From: Pseudomonadota bacterium
GTDB lineage: Bacteria > Pseudomonadota > Gammaproteobacteria > Burkholderiales > Burkholderiaceae_C
Length of the DNA: 64,000 nucleotides
Assembly (NCBI GenBank): GCA_020161145.1
Contig: JAIUPQ010000006.1
Coordinates: forward strand, 62,001 to 126,000
Reading direction: 5' to 3'
Under the pieces are notes generated by a model that was not told where the DNA came from, did no database searches, and saw nothing but the letters and a program-made list of their open reading frames with translations. Numbering within the stretch: position 1 is the first letter of the stretch; the number at the start of each line of letters is the position of its first letter. This document shows positions 1-9,713 of this stretch, piece by piece. Both the position numbers and the translations under genes were made by a program.

Positions 1-186
1 CTGCTCATGATTGCCGGCACCGACGCGGACACGCGCCACTACAGCGAGGAAGGCATCGCCAAGGCAACCGGCCCGAAGGAGCTGTACTTGGTGAAGGGCG
101 CTTCCCACGTCGACCTCTATGACAAGGACGAGTTCGTGCCCAAGGTCGTTGACAAGCTGGCCGACTTCTTCGACAAAGGCCTCTGA
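1..186 (+). CDS. alpha/beta hydrolase, C-terminal fragment cut by the window edge
   Basis: Frame 1 is open from the first base to a TGA at 184-186 and gives the last 61 residues of a protein. The fragment contains GTDADTRHYSEEG, then GASHVDLYDKDEF. The pattern of a strand, an acidic residue and then a late His-Val-Asp-Leu-Tyr-Asp segment is typical of the C-terminus of alpha/beta hydrolases of the YcjY/dienelactone-hydrolase-like type, where this His is the third member of the Ser-Asp-His triad. The nucleophile lies outside the window, so the substrate cannot be inferred. The family call is from memory of the motif. Confidence 0.7.
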   Translation: MLMIAGTDADTRHYSEEGIAKATGPKELYLVKGASHVDLYDKDEFVPKVVDKLADFFDKGL

Positions 187-201
187 GCTCCCCCAGACCT
201 G

Positions 202-372
202 CCGCTGCGCGCCTTGCCCACTCCACGTCGGTCACCGCCAGCGCCGTCATGTTGATCACGCGCCGCACGGTGGCCGCCGGGGTCATCACGTGTGCGGGCT
301 TGGCCGCGCCCAGCAAGCTCGTCCGAGACGCCGAAGTTGCTGTGCGACAGCAGCGCCACGCTGGGCGTGATG
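202..372 (-). pseudogene. decayed partial duplicate of the maeB 3' end
   Basis: This stretch closely matches the 3' end of the intact maeB gene in the same orientation. Bases about 202-317 correspond to about 884-995, and bases 318-372 correspond to about 1238-1292. The 242 bp of maeB between those blocks (996-1237) are missing, which is not a multiple of three, so the copy is out of frame as well as truncated. Scattered point differences, such as gtcggtc for gtccgtc, show it is an old duplicate and not an assembly repeat. Similarity stops shortly after base 372. It has no start codon and no coding function. The NTF2-like gene lies between this remnant and maeB itself. Confidence 0.85.
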
Positions 373-412
373 GCAACCCACTGCATGGCCGCGCAGGCGA
401 CCTACTCCGCGC

Positions 413-763
413 TCAGGACATGGGATCAATGAAGACGTGGAGCGTGCGGATCCGTCCGCCATCGATGTGGGCGACGTCGGTCCCGGTGACCGGGCCAGAT
501 TGCCAGCGTAGGCGGCCAAGGCCATGGTGGCCCACGGCAGGGCCGGTGGCGGTGAAGACGGCTTCAGGCGGCAGGCTGGCGAGCAGTCCGCCCACCGCCG
601 CGTCGATCGCGGCATGGCCGGCTGCTTGGGTGCCCGGCTCGAACAAGGTCGCATCGGCAGCATAGAGCTCGGCAATCGCGGCCTGGCGACGCACCGCATC
701 GCGCTCATTGAACACGCGGGCGATGTTGGCCTGCATCAGCTTGTCATAGGCTTGGTCGTCCAT
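413..763 (-). CDS. NTF2-like / SnoaL-like small protein
   Basis: A 116-residue protein starting MDDQAYDKLMQANIARVF. It has the layout of the nuclear transport factor 2-like superfamily: an N-terminal helix with FNERDAVRRQAAI, then YAADATLFEPG, then a C-terminal beta sheet ending GRIRTLHVFIDP. These are one-domain cone-shaped proteins that act as small isomerases or hydrolases or as ligand binders. No specific reaction can be assigned. A good GGAG ribosome site lies about 8 bases before the ATG. The gene sits alone between the maeB remnant and maeB, reading in the same direction as both, which suggests it arrived with the rearrangement that duplicated the maeB end. Confidence 0.7.
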   Translation of the reverse strand: MDDQAYDKLMQANIARVFNERDAVRRQAAIAELYAADATLFEPGTQAAGHAAIDAAVGGLLASLPPEAVFTATGPAVGHHGLGRLRWQSGPVTGTDVAHIDGGRIRTLHVFIDPMS

Positions 764-843
764 ATTCAGCTCCTCTTTTTTTTATTGCATTCAGAACACA
801 TTCGCTCTGCATGCGCGGTGGCTTCGCACCCCCTTGTGATGAC

Positions 844-869
844 AAAGAGGCCCCAATCGGGGCCTCTTT
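844..869 (-). terminator. hairpin downstream of maeB
   Basis: A perfect 11-bp inverted repeat (AAAGAGGCCCC, loop AATC, then the complement) starts 5 bases past the maeB stop. The A/T ends of the stem give a short U stretch on either strand, so it could terminate maeB on the minus strand and possibly act in both directions. Confidence 0.75.
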
Positions 870-874
870 GCATG

Positions 875-3163
<2,289 letters not shown>

Positions 3164-3211
3164 GGAATGCTCCTGATGGTTTGGTTTGACTGGAGCGCCA
3201 ACCATAGCCGC

Positions 3212-3240
3212 AAAAACAAAAGCAGACCATAAGGTCTGCT
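3212..3240 (-). terminator. terminator after the tRNA-Cys/tRNA-Gly pair
   Basis: An 8-bp stem (AGCAGACC, loop ATAA, GGTCTGCT at 3221-3240) is followed on the minus strand by a T-rich run (TTTGTTTTTG). It lies between tRNA-Gly and the maeB start, so it ends the tRNA transcript before maeB. Confidence 0.8.
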
Positions 3241-3257
3241 TCTGTATCACTGAAGAT

Positions 3258-3333
3258 TGGAGCGGGAAACGAGGCTCGAACTCGCGACCTCAACCTTGGC
3301 AAGGTTGCGCTCTACCAACTGAGCTATTCCCGC
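3258..3333 (-). tRNA. tRNA-Gly(GCC), copy 1
   Basis: The minus strand folds as a 76-nt tRNA: acceptor GCGGGAA paired with TTCCCGC, D arm AGCTCAGTTGGTAGAGC, anticodon loop TTGCCAA with anticodon GCC, T loop TTCGAGC, and an encoded CCA end. It is identical to the copy at 3476-3551. Confidence 0.97.
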
Positions 3334-3340
3334 AGTAACC

Positions 3341-3414
3341 TGGAGGCGCGACCCGGAGTCGAACCGGGCTAGACGGATTTGCAATCCGTTGCATAACCGC
3401 TTTGCTATCGCGCC
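3341..3414 (-). tRNA. tRNA-Cys(GCA)
   Basis: The minus strand gives a 74-nt tRNA beginning GGCGCGATAGC, with anticodon loop TTGCAAA (anticodon GCA), T arm GGTTCGACTCC and an encoded CCA end. It lies 7 bp from tRNA-Gly copy 1, so the two are probably cotranscribed. Confidence 0.97.
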
Positions 3415-3435
3415 CGGGCAGTTCTTGCTACCGGA

Positions 3436-3463
3436 TGAAAAAAGGAAGCCAGCTGGCTTCCTT
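3436..3463 (-). terminator. intrinsic terminator between tRNA-Gly copy 2 and tRNA-Cys
   Basis: A perfect inverted repeat with arms AAGGAAGCC and GGCTTCCTT around AGCT (3442-3463) is followed on the minus strand by six T residues. It is placed to end the transcript of the upstream tRNA-Gly, which implies that tRNA-Cys and tRNA-Gly copy 1 have a separate promoter or depend on readthrough. Confidence 0.8.
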
Positions 3464-3475
3464 CTTCGGTGTGCC

Positions 3476-3551
3476 TGGAGCGGGAAACGAGGCTCGAACT
3501 CGCGACCTCAACCTTGGCAAGGTTGCGCTCTACCAACTGAGCTATTCCCGC
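3476..3551 (-). tRNA. tRNA-Gly(GCC), copy 2
   Basis: The same 76-nt sequence as at 3258-3333, including the GCC anticodon and encoded CCA. It lies between the lon terminator and the terminator at 3436-3463, so it appears to form its own short transcription unit. Confidence 0.97.
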
Positions 3552-3603
3552 ATATCTGACGCATTTGGTGTTGGCTGCATCAGAAAGATCACATTCTATG
3601 CTG

Positions 3604-3630
3604 AAAAAACGAGAGGGCGCAAGCCCTCTC
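3604..3630 (-). terminator. lon terminator
   Basis: An 8-bp stem GAGAGGGC / GCCCTCTC with loop GCAA (3611-3630) is followed on the minus strand by a run of six T (3604-3609). It begins 8 bases after the lon stop codon. Confidence 0.88.
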
Positions 3631-3637
3631 AAAATTT

Positions 3638-6067
3638 TCAGTGCCGCGCCGAGACGGTGCCCTCCCCGGCTGCGGCGGTCGAGCCGGCCACGGCGGCGGC
3701 AGGCGGTGGCGCAGCCACTTCTTCGTCGGGCAGCGGCGTGGTTGGCCCGGTCAGCGCAATCTCCAGCACCTTGTCGATCCAGCGCACGGGCACGATTTCA
3801 AGCTGGGTCTTGACGGTCTCGGGGATGTCGGCCAGGTCTTTGAGGTTCTCCTCAGGGATCATCACCGTCTTGATGCCACCGCGCGCAGCGGCCAGCAGCT
3901 TCTCCTTGAGGCCACCAATGGCCGTGACCTCGCCGCGCAGCGTGATCTCGCCCGTCATGGCCACATGGGCCTTGACCGGGATGCCGGTGAGCGCCGAGAC
4001 CAGGGCCGTGGCCATGGCCGCGCCGGCGCTGGGACCGTCCTTGGGCGTGGCCCCGTCGGGCACGTGGATGTGCACGTCCTTCTTCTCGAAGGTCTCGTCC
4101 TTGATGCCCAGCCGCTTGGCGCGGCTGCGCACCACGGTGCGGGCCGCCTCGACGGACTCCTTCATCACGTCGCCCAGCGAGCCAGTGCGCAAGATGTTGC
4201 CCTTGCCCGGCACGGCGGTGGCTTCGATGGTCAGCAGATCGCCGCCCACTTCCGTCCACGCCAGGCCGACGACCTGGCCGATCTGGTCGGTCTTTTCGGC
4301 GCGGCCGTAGTCGAATTTGCGCACGCCCAAAAACTCGCTCAGGTTCTCGTCGTTGACGACCACCGGTGCCGTGTAGCTGCCCAGCTGCAAACCCTTGACC
4401 ACCTTGCGGCAGATCTTGGAGATTTCACGCTCCAGCGAGCGCACGCCCGCCTCGCGGGTGTAGTAGCGCACGATGCCGCGCAGCGCGCTGTCCTGCACAT
4501 CCATCTCCTCGGGCTTGATGCCGTTGTTGCCCATCTGCTTGGGCAACAGGTAGCGCTGGGCGATGTTGAGCTTCTCGTCCTCGGTATAGCCCGAGAGGCG
4601 AATCACCTCCATGCGGTCGAGCAGCGCGGGCGGGATGTTCATCGAGTTGCTGGTGGCCACGAACATCACGTCGGAGAGGTCGAAATCGACCTCCACGTAG
4701 TGGTCGCTGAACGTGTGGTTCTGCTCGGGGTCCAGCACCTCCAGCAGCGCCGACGACGGGTCGCCCCGGAAGTCCATGCCCAGCTTGTCGATTTCATCAA
4801 GCAGGAACAGCGGGTTGCGGGTGCCCACCTTGGTCAGGCTGCCCAGCACCTTGCCCGGCATGGAGCCGATGTAGGTGCGGCGGTGACCGCGGATCTCGGC
4901 CTCGTCACGCACACCGCCCAACGCCATGCGCACGAACTTGCGGCCGGTGGCCCGGGCAATGCTCTGCCCCAGCGAGGTTTTGCCCACGCCGGGCGGGCCC
5001 ACCAGACACAGGATGGGCGCCTTGACCTTGTCGACGCGCTTTTGCACCGCGAGGTATTCGAGGATGCGGTCCTTGACCTTTTCCAGCCCGTGGTGGTCTT
5101 CGTTGAGCACCTCTTCGGCCAGCTTGAGGTCGTGCTTGATCTTGGTTTTTTTGGCCCAGGGCAGCGCCACCAGCGCGTCGAGGTAGTTGCGCGAGACGGT
5201 GGCCTCGGCCGACATGGGCGACATCAGCTTGAGCTTCTTGAGCTCGTTCTCGGCCTTTTTCTTGGCCTCTTTGGGCATGTGGGCGGCCGTGATCTTCTTC
5301 TCGAGCTCTTCGAGGTCGGCGCCCTCATCGCCATCGCCCAGCTCTTTCTGGATGGCCTTGACCTGTTCGTTCAGGTAGTACTCGCGCTGGCTTTTTTCCA
5401 TCTGGCGCTTGACGCGGCCACGGATGCGCTTTTCGACCTGCAGGATGTCGACCTCGTGTTCGAGCTGCTCCAGCAGCTTTTCCAGCCGCTTGGCCACGTC
5501 GAACAAATCGAGCACCGCCTGCTTGGCCTCCAGTTTGAGCGGCAGGTGGGCAACGATGGTGTCGGCCAGCCGGCCGGCGTCGTCGATGCCGGCAATGGAG
5601 GTGAGGATTTCGGGCGGAATCTTCTTGTTGAGTTTGACGTACTGGTCGAACTGCTGGGTGGCGGTGCGGCGCAGCGCCTCGGCCTCGGGGTGGACCTGAT
5701 CGGAGATCAGCACCGGCATCACGTCGGCGCTGAAAAACTCACCATCGCGCACCTGCTCGCAGGTGGCGCGCTGCACGCCTTCGACCAGCACCTTGACGGT
5801 GCCGTCGGGCAGCTTGAGCATCTGCAAGATGTTGGAGATGCAGCCCACGTCGAACAGATCGCCGACGGTGGGCTCGTCCTTGCTGGCGGTCTTCTGGGCC
5901 ACCAGCATGATCTGGCGGCCCGCTTCCATCGCGGCCTCCAGGGCTTTGATGGATTTGGGTCTGCCCACAAACAGGGGAATGACCATATGGGGGAACACCA
6001 CCACGTCGCGCAACGGCAGCAGCGGCAGCGTGATGGACTCGGCGGGAAGTATGGGGTGACCGGACAT
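3638..6067 (-). CDS. lon: ATP-dependent protease Lon
   Basis: The 809-residue product is the cytoplasmic hexameric AAA+ serine protease that degrades misfolded and short-lived regulatory proteins. Visible parts in order: LonN substrate-binding domain (about 10-210, [20 protein letters not shown]), coiled coil, AAA+ module with Walker [14 protein letters not shown] and Walker B FLLDEID, then the protease domain with the Ser in [11 protein letters not shown] and the Lys after [12 protein letters not shown] forming the Ser-Lys dyad. Length is normal. The last 35 residues are Ala/Pro-rich, as in relatives. The start is the ATG with [12 protein letters not shown]. It lies downstream of clpX with a 119-bp gap, so it probably has its own promoter there; no clear heat-shock promoter was identified by eye. 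Confidence 0.98.
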   Translation of the reverse strand: MSGHPILPAESITLPLLPLRDVVVFPHMVIPLFVGRPKSIKALEAAMEAGRQIMLVAQKTASKDEPTVGDLFDVGCISNILQMLKLPDGTVKVLVEGVQRATCEQVRDGEFFSADVMPVLISDQVHPEAEALRRTATQQFDQYVKLNKKIPPEILTSIAGIDDAGRLADTIVAHLPLKLEAKQAVLDLFDVAKRLEKLLEQLEHEVDILQVEKRIRGRVKRQMEKSQREYYLNEQVKAIQKELGDGDEGADLEELEKKITAAHMPKEAKKKAENELKKLKLMSPMSAEATVSRNYLDALVALPWAKKTKIKHDLKLAEEVLNEDHHGLEKVKDRILEYLAVQKRVDKVKAPILCLVGPPGVGKTSLGQSIARATGRKFVRMALGGVRDEAEIRGHRRTYIGSMPGKVLGSLTKVGTRNPLFLLDEIDKLGMDFRGDPSSALLEVLDPEQNHTFSDHYVEVDFDLSDVMFVATSNSMNIPPALLDRMEVIRLSGYTEDEKLNIAQRYLLPKQMGNNGIKPEEMDVQDSALRGIVRYYTREAGVRSLEREISKICRKVVKGLQLGSYTAPVVVNDENLSEFLGVRKFDYGRAEKTDQIGQVVGLAWTEVGGDLLTIEATAVPGKGNILRTGSLGDVMKESVEAARTVVRSRAKRLGIKDETFEKKDVHIHVPDGATPKDGPSAGAAMATALVSALTGIPVKAHVAMTGEITLRGEVTAIGGLKEKLLAAARGGIKTVMIPEENLKDLADIPETVKTQLEIVPVRWIDKVLEIALTGPTTPLPDEEVAAPPPAAAVAGSTAAAGEGTVSARH

Positions 6068-6186
6068 GGGCTAGCCTCGCTTTCTGAGACACAAATGAGG
6101 GTCGGCCGGAAGATTGCAAGCCCTTCGGTATGGAAGGTGCCGCAACCGCCGGCCGACGAAATGGAGTACCGAGGGAGGCGAAGAAC

Positions 6187-7458
6187 TCAGGCGCTGGCCT
6201 TGGTGGCCTCAGGCTTGTACACCAGCAGTGGTTTGCCGCCTTCGTCGATGATGTGTTCGTCGATCACCACCTTGGCCACGCCATCCAGCGTGGGCAACTC
6301 GAACATGGTGTCGATAAGCGCGTGCTCTACGATGGACCGCAGGCCACGGGCGCCAGTCTTGCGGGCCTGCGCCTTGCGGGCAATGGCCGTCAGCGCCGAC
6401 GGGCGGATTTCAAGCTCCACGCCGTCCATGGCGAACAGCTTCTGGTATTGCTTGACCAGCGCGTTCTTGGGCTCGACCAGAATCTGCACCAGCGCTTCTT
6501 CAGTCAATTCGCCCAAAGTGGCCACCACGGGCAGGCGCCCCACCAGTTCGGGAATGAGGCCGAAGCGCACGATGTCTTCGGGCTCCACCTGGCGGAAGAC
6601 CTCGGCGGCGCGGCGCTCGCTCTTGCTGTGCACGGTGGCGCCAAAGCCGATGCCCGAGCGCTCGGTGCGGTTCTGGATGACTTTCTCCAGCCCATCGAAC
6701 GCGCCGCCGCAGATGAACAAGATGTTGGTCGTGTCGATCTGCAGGAAGTCCTGGTTCGGGTGCTTGCGCCCGCCTTGCGGCGGCACGCTGGCCATGGTGC
6801 CTTCAACGAGCTTGAGCAGCGCCTGCTGCACGCCCTCGCCCGAGACGTCGCGCGTGATGCTGGGGTTGTCGGACTTGCGGCTGATCTTGTCGATCTCGTC
6901 GATGTAGACGATGCCGCGCTGCGCCCGCTCAACGTCGTAGTTGCAGTTCTGCAGCAGCTTCTGGATGATGTTCTCGACGTCCTCGCCCACGTAGCCGGCT
7001 TCGGTCAGCGTGGTGGCATCGGCAATCACGAACGGCACGTTCAGCAGGCGGGCCAGCGTCTGCGCCAGCAGCGTCTTGCCCGAGCCGGTGGGGCCAATGA
7101 GCAGGATGTTGCTCTTGGACAGCTCCACCTCACCCTTGCCGCCACCCATGTGCTTGAGGCGCTTGTAGTGGTTGTAGACCGCCACCGCCAGAATGCGCTT
7201 GGCCGCCTCCTGGCCGATCACGTACTGATCCAGGCTGCTCTTGATCTCGGCCGGCACCGGCAGGCGATCGCCGTCAGCGGCCTCGGCGTCGCCTGAGGCC
7301 GGTGCTTCCTCACGGATGATGTCGTTGCACAGCGCAATGCACTCGTCGCAGATGAACACCGACGGGCCGGCAATCAGCTTCTTGACCTCGTGTTGGCTCT
7401 TGTTGCAAAACGAGCAATACAGCGTCTTCTCACCGGAAGCGCTTTTGTTGTCAGCCAT
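6187..7458 (-). CDS. clpX: ATP-dependent Clp protease ATP-binding subunit ClpX
   Basis: This 423-residue AAA+ unfoldase recognises tagged substrates and threads them into ClpP. The N-terminal zinc-binding domain shows [14 protein letters not shown] and then CDEC (four Cys). The AAA+ module has Walker [13 protein letters not shown], Walker [10 protein letters not shown] and the pore loop GYVGEDV. An IGF-type loop that docks on ClpP is present in the segment [11 protein letters not shown]. Length and order are standard. It begins 40 bp after the clpP stop and is probably cotranscribed with it. Confidence 0.98.
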   Translation of the reverse strand: MADNKSASGEKTLYCSFCNKSQHEVKKLIAGPSVFICDECIALCNDIIREEAPASGDAEAADGDRLPVPAEIKSSLDQYVIGQEAAKRILAVAVYNHYKRLKHMGGGKGEVELSKSNILLIGPTGSGKTLLAQTLARLLNVPFVIADATTLTEAGYVGEDVENIIQKLLQNCNYDVERAQRGIVYIDEIDKISRKSDNPSITRDVSGEGVQQALLKLVEGTMASVPPQGGRKHPNQDFLQIDTTNILFICGGAFDGLEKVIQNRTERSGIGFGATVHSKSERRAAEVFRQVEPEDIVRFGLIPELVGRLPVVATLGELTEEALVQILVEPKNALVKQYQKLFAMDGVELEIRPSALTAIARKAQARKTGARGLRSIVEHALIDTMFELPTLDGVAKVVIDEHIIDEGGKPLLVYKPEATKASA

Positions 7459-7498
7459 GTTGGAGAAGTCGTTTGGATGAATCGTCGATGATAGTTCT

Positions 7499-8107
7499 TC
7501 AGCCCCGCTTTTCGACCACCTGGTCGATCAGCCCATAGGTCAGTGCTTCGGGGGCGCTCATGTAGCGGTCGCGCTCCATGTCGGCGGCAATCTTCTCCAG
7601 CGGCTGGCCCGTGCGGTCCGCATAAATTTTGTTGAGCTGCTCGCGGGTCTTGATGATCTCGCGGGCGTGGATTTCGATGTCGGTGGCCTGGCCCTGTGCA
7701 CCGCCCGAGGGCTGGTGAATCATGATCTTGGCGTTGGGCAGCGCCACGCGCTTGCCCTTGGCACCGGCCATCAGCAGGAACGAGCCCATGCTGGCCGCCA
7801 TGCCCATGCACAGCGTGGAGACATCGGGTTTGATGAACTGCATGGTGTCGTAGATCGACAGCCCCGCGCTCACGCTGCCGCCCGGCGAATTGATGTAGAG
7901 GAAGATGTCCTTGTCGGGGTTCTCGCTCTCCAGGAACAGCATCTGCGCCACCACCAGGTTGGCGCTCTGATCGGTCACAGGGCCCACCATGAAGACGATG
8001 CGCTCACGCAGCAGGCGAGAGTAGATGTCGTAGGCGCGCTCGCCGCGACCCGAGGTTTCAATGACCATGGGCACCAGGCCCAGCGCGGTGGTATCGATTG
8101 CGCTCAT
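7499..8107 (-). CDS. clpP: ATP-dependent Clp protease proteolytic subunit
   Basis: The 202-residue serine peptidase forms the two-ring barrel that works with ClpX. The catalytic Ser is in [11 protein letters not shown], the His in MIHQPSGG and the Asp in [11 protein letters not shown]. The substrate region [14 protein letters not shown] is also present. The start ATG encodes [15 protein letters not shown], with a short N-terminal prosequence as usual. It lies directly upstream of clpX; a terminator separates it from tig, so it needs its own promoter in the 75 bp before the start. Confidence 0.98.
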   Translation of the reverse strand: MSAIDTTALGLVPMVIETSGRGERAYDIYSRLLRERIVFMVGPVTDQSANLVVAQMLFLESENPDKDIFLYINSPGGSVSAGLSIYDTMQFIKPDVSTLCMGMAASMGSFLLMAGAKGKRVALPNAKIMIHQPSGGAQGQATDIEIHAREIIKTREQLNKIYADRTGQPLEKIAADMERDRYMSAPEALTYGLIDQVVEKRG

Positions 8108-8182
8108 GCGGGGAATCCTTTGGAATTCAGATAGACCGAGTTGAGGGCGATTGTGTCACCCGCAAGGGCCACGCTCGAAGCG

Positions 8183-8204
8183 AAAAGGCCCGCTTTCGCG
8201 GGCC
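8183..8204 (-). terminator. tig terminator
   Basis: A 7-bp GC stem (GGCCCGC, loop TTTC, GCGGGCC at 8187-8204) is followed on the minus strand by TTTT. It lies 28 bp after the tig stop and separates tig from clpP. Confidence 0.8.
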
Positions 8205-8232
8205 GCTCCGGTCGATGGCAGAGGATGCCTGG

Positions 8233-9543
8233 TCAGTTGCGCATCAGGTCGTCGAACGGCATGGCCTTGTCGGTGACCTTGGCTTGCGCCAGCACGTGGT
8301 TGGTGACGTTGTTCTCCACCACCAGCGCTTCAACCTCGGCCATGCGGTCGCGGTCGGACAGGTACCAGCGCATCACTTCGGCGGGCTTTTCGTAGCTTTG
8401 CGAAATCTCTTCGATGTGGGCCTGCAGCTGTTCGGGCTTGGCTTGCAGGTTCTGCGCCCGCACGAGGTCGGCGACGATCAGGCCCAGGCGCACGCGGCGC
8501 TCGGCCTGGGCCTGAAAGAGTTGCGGTGGCAGCGCGCCCAGATCCACGTCCTTCATGCCGCGCGCCTTCATGTCGGCACGGGCAGACTCGGCCAGGCGCT
8601 CGATCTCGCCGCCCACCAGCGCGCGCGGCAGGTCCAGCTCGGCCGCACCGATCAGCGCTTCCATCACGGCCGACTTGTTGCGCGCCAGCACGCGGAACTT
8701 GACCTCGCGGTCGAGGTTTTTCTTGACGTCGGTGCGCAGTGCCTCCACCGAGCCCTGCTCGATGCCCAGCGACTTGACGAACTCGTCGGTCAGCTCGGGC
8801 AGGTTCTGCGATTCGACCTTTTTCATGGTGACCAGGAAGTCGGCCTCTTTGCCGGCCACTTCCTTGCCGTGGTAGTCCTCGGGAAACTGCAGCGGGAAGG
8901 TCTTGGACTCGCCAACCTTCATGCCGCGCACGGCCTGGTCGAACTGCTCCAGCATCTGGCCTTCGCCGATCAGGAACTGGAAGCCCTGGGCCTCGCCGCC
9001 GGCGAACTTCTCGCCGTCGATCTTGCCTTCGAAGTCGATGGTCACGCGATCGCCCTCGACGGCACCCTCGGTAGCGGGGCGCTGGGCAAACGTGCGACGC
9101 TGCTTGCGCAGGATGTCCACGGTGCGGTCGATGGCGGCCTCGTCCACCTCGGCGCTGACGCGCTCGATCTCCACCGCCGAGAGGTCGCCCAGCTTGACCT
9201 CGGGATAGACCTCAAACGTGGCGTCGAACAGCATCTGCCCTTCGGGCGAGGCGCCCTCTTTTTCGGAGATGCTGGGCATGCCGGCCACACGCAGGTCGGC
9301 CTCGGAGGCGGCCTGGGAAAAGGCCTGACCCAGGCGGTCGTTCATGACCTCGTACTGCACCGAGCCGCCGTAGCGCTGGGCCACCACGCGCATCGGCACC
9401 TTGCCCGGGCGAAAGCCGTCGGCCTTGACCGTGCGCGCCAGCTTTTGCAGGCGGGCCGCCACTTCTTTTTGCATCGCCGCCGCATCAAGCGACAGGGTGA
9501 TGCGGCGTTCGAGTTTCTCAAGGGTTTCGACAGTGACTGCCAT
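8233..9543 (-). CDS. tig: trigger factor, ribosome-associated chaperone and prolyl isomerase
   Basis: The 436-residue product binds near the ribosome exit tunnel and shields nascent chains. The N-terminal domain carries the ribosome-docking signature GFRPGKVPMRVV (about residue 42). The middle is an FKBP-type isomerase domain (about 150-245, GDRVTIDFEGKIDGEKF), and the helical C-terminal arm follows. The start MAVTVETLEKLERRITLSL fits the family. The frame stays open upstream through the tRNA-Leu gene, but that extension is not coding. It sits upstream of clpP and clpX, the usual order, with a terminator between. Confidence 0.98.
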   Translation of the reverse strand: MAVTVETLEKLERRITLSLDAAAMQKEVAARLQKLARTVKADGFRPGKVPMRVVAQRYGGSVQYEVMNDRLGQAFSQAASEADLRVAGMPSISEKEGASPEGQMLFDATFEVYPEVKLGDLSAVEIERVSAEVDEAAIDRTVDILRKQRRTFAQRPATEGAVEGDRVTIDFEGKIDGEKFAGGEAQGFQFLIGEGQMLEQFDQAVRGMKVGESKTFPLQFPEDYHGKEVAGKEADFLVTMKKVESQNLPELTDEFVKSLGIEQGSVEALRTDVKKNLDREVKFRVLARNKSAVMEALIGAAELDLPRALVGGEIERLAESARADMKARGMKDVDLGALPPQLFQAQAERRVRLGLIVADLVRAQNLQAKPEQLQAHIEEISQSYEKPAEVMRWYLSDRDRMAEVEALVVENNVTNHVLAQAKVTDKAMPFDDLMRN

Positions 9544-9585
9544 ATGCGTGCTCTTTTGAATCGAAGTTCGTAGAAATTGAGGGAC

Positions 9586-9672
9586 TGGTGCGCGGAGCCG
9601 GACTCGAACCGGCACGCCCGTGAAGGCGTCAGGACCTAAACCTGGTGCGTCTACCAATTTCGCCACCCGCGC
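9586..9672 (-). tRNA. tRNA-Leu(TAG)
   Basis: An 87-nt class II tRNA on the minus strand: acceptor GCGCGGG, D arm with GGTAGAC, anticodon stem CAGG/CCTG around loop TTTAGGT (anticodon TAG), a long variable arm (ACGCCTTCACGGGCGT), T loop TTCGAGT and an encoded CCA end. It lies 42 bp upstream of tig on the same strand. Confidence 0.96.
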
Positions 9673-9713
9673 GGCCCGACCAGACGCGCGCCTGGGATGA
9701 ACCGGTGAACCGA

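Noticed and set aside
3164-3250. N-terminal extension of maeB
   Set aside because: The extension crosses the tRNA terminator at 3212-3240 and the MADTLRD start has an AGGAG site and matches the family.
3641-6907. An open frame of 1088 codons on the plus strand opposite lon and clpX
   Set aside because: It is antisense to two well-supported genes, is His/Leu/Gly-rich with no family features, and reflects the codon bias of GC-rich DNA. The same applies to the long frames opposite the M16 peptidase (28877-31786), the RND pump (9960-12863) and the HME pump (55878-58127).
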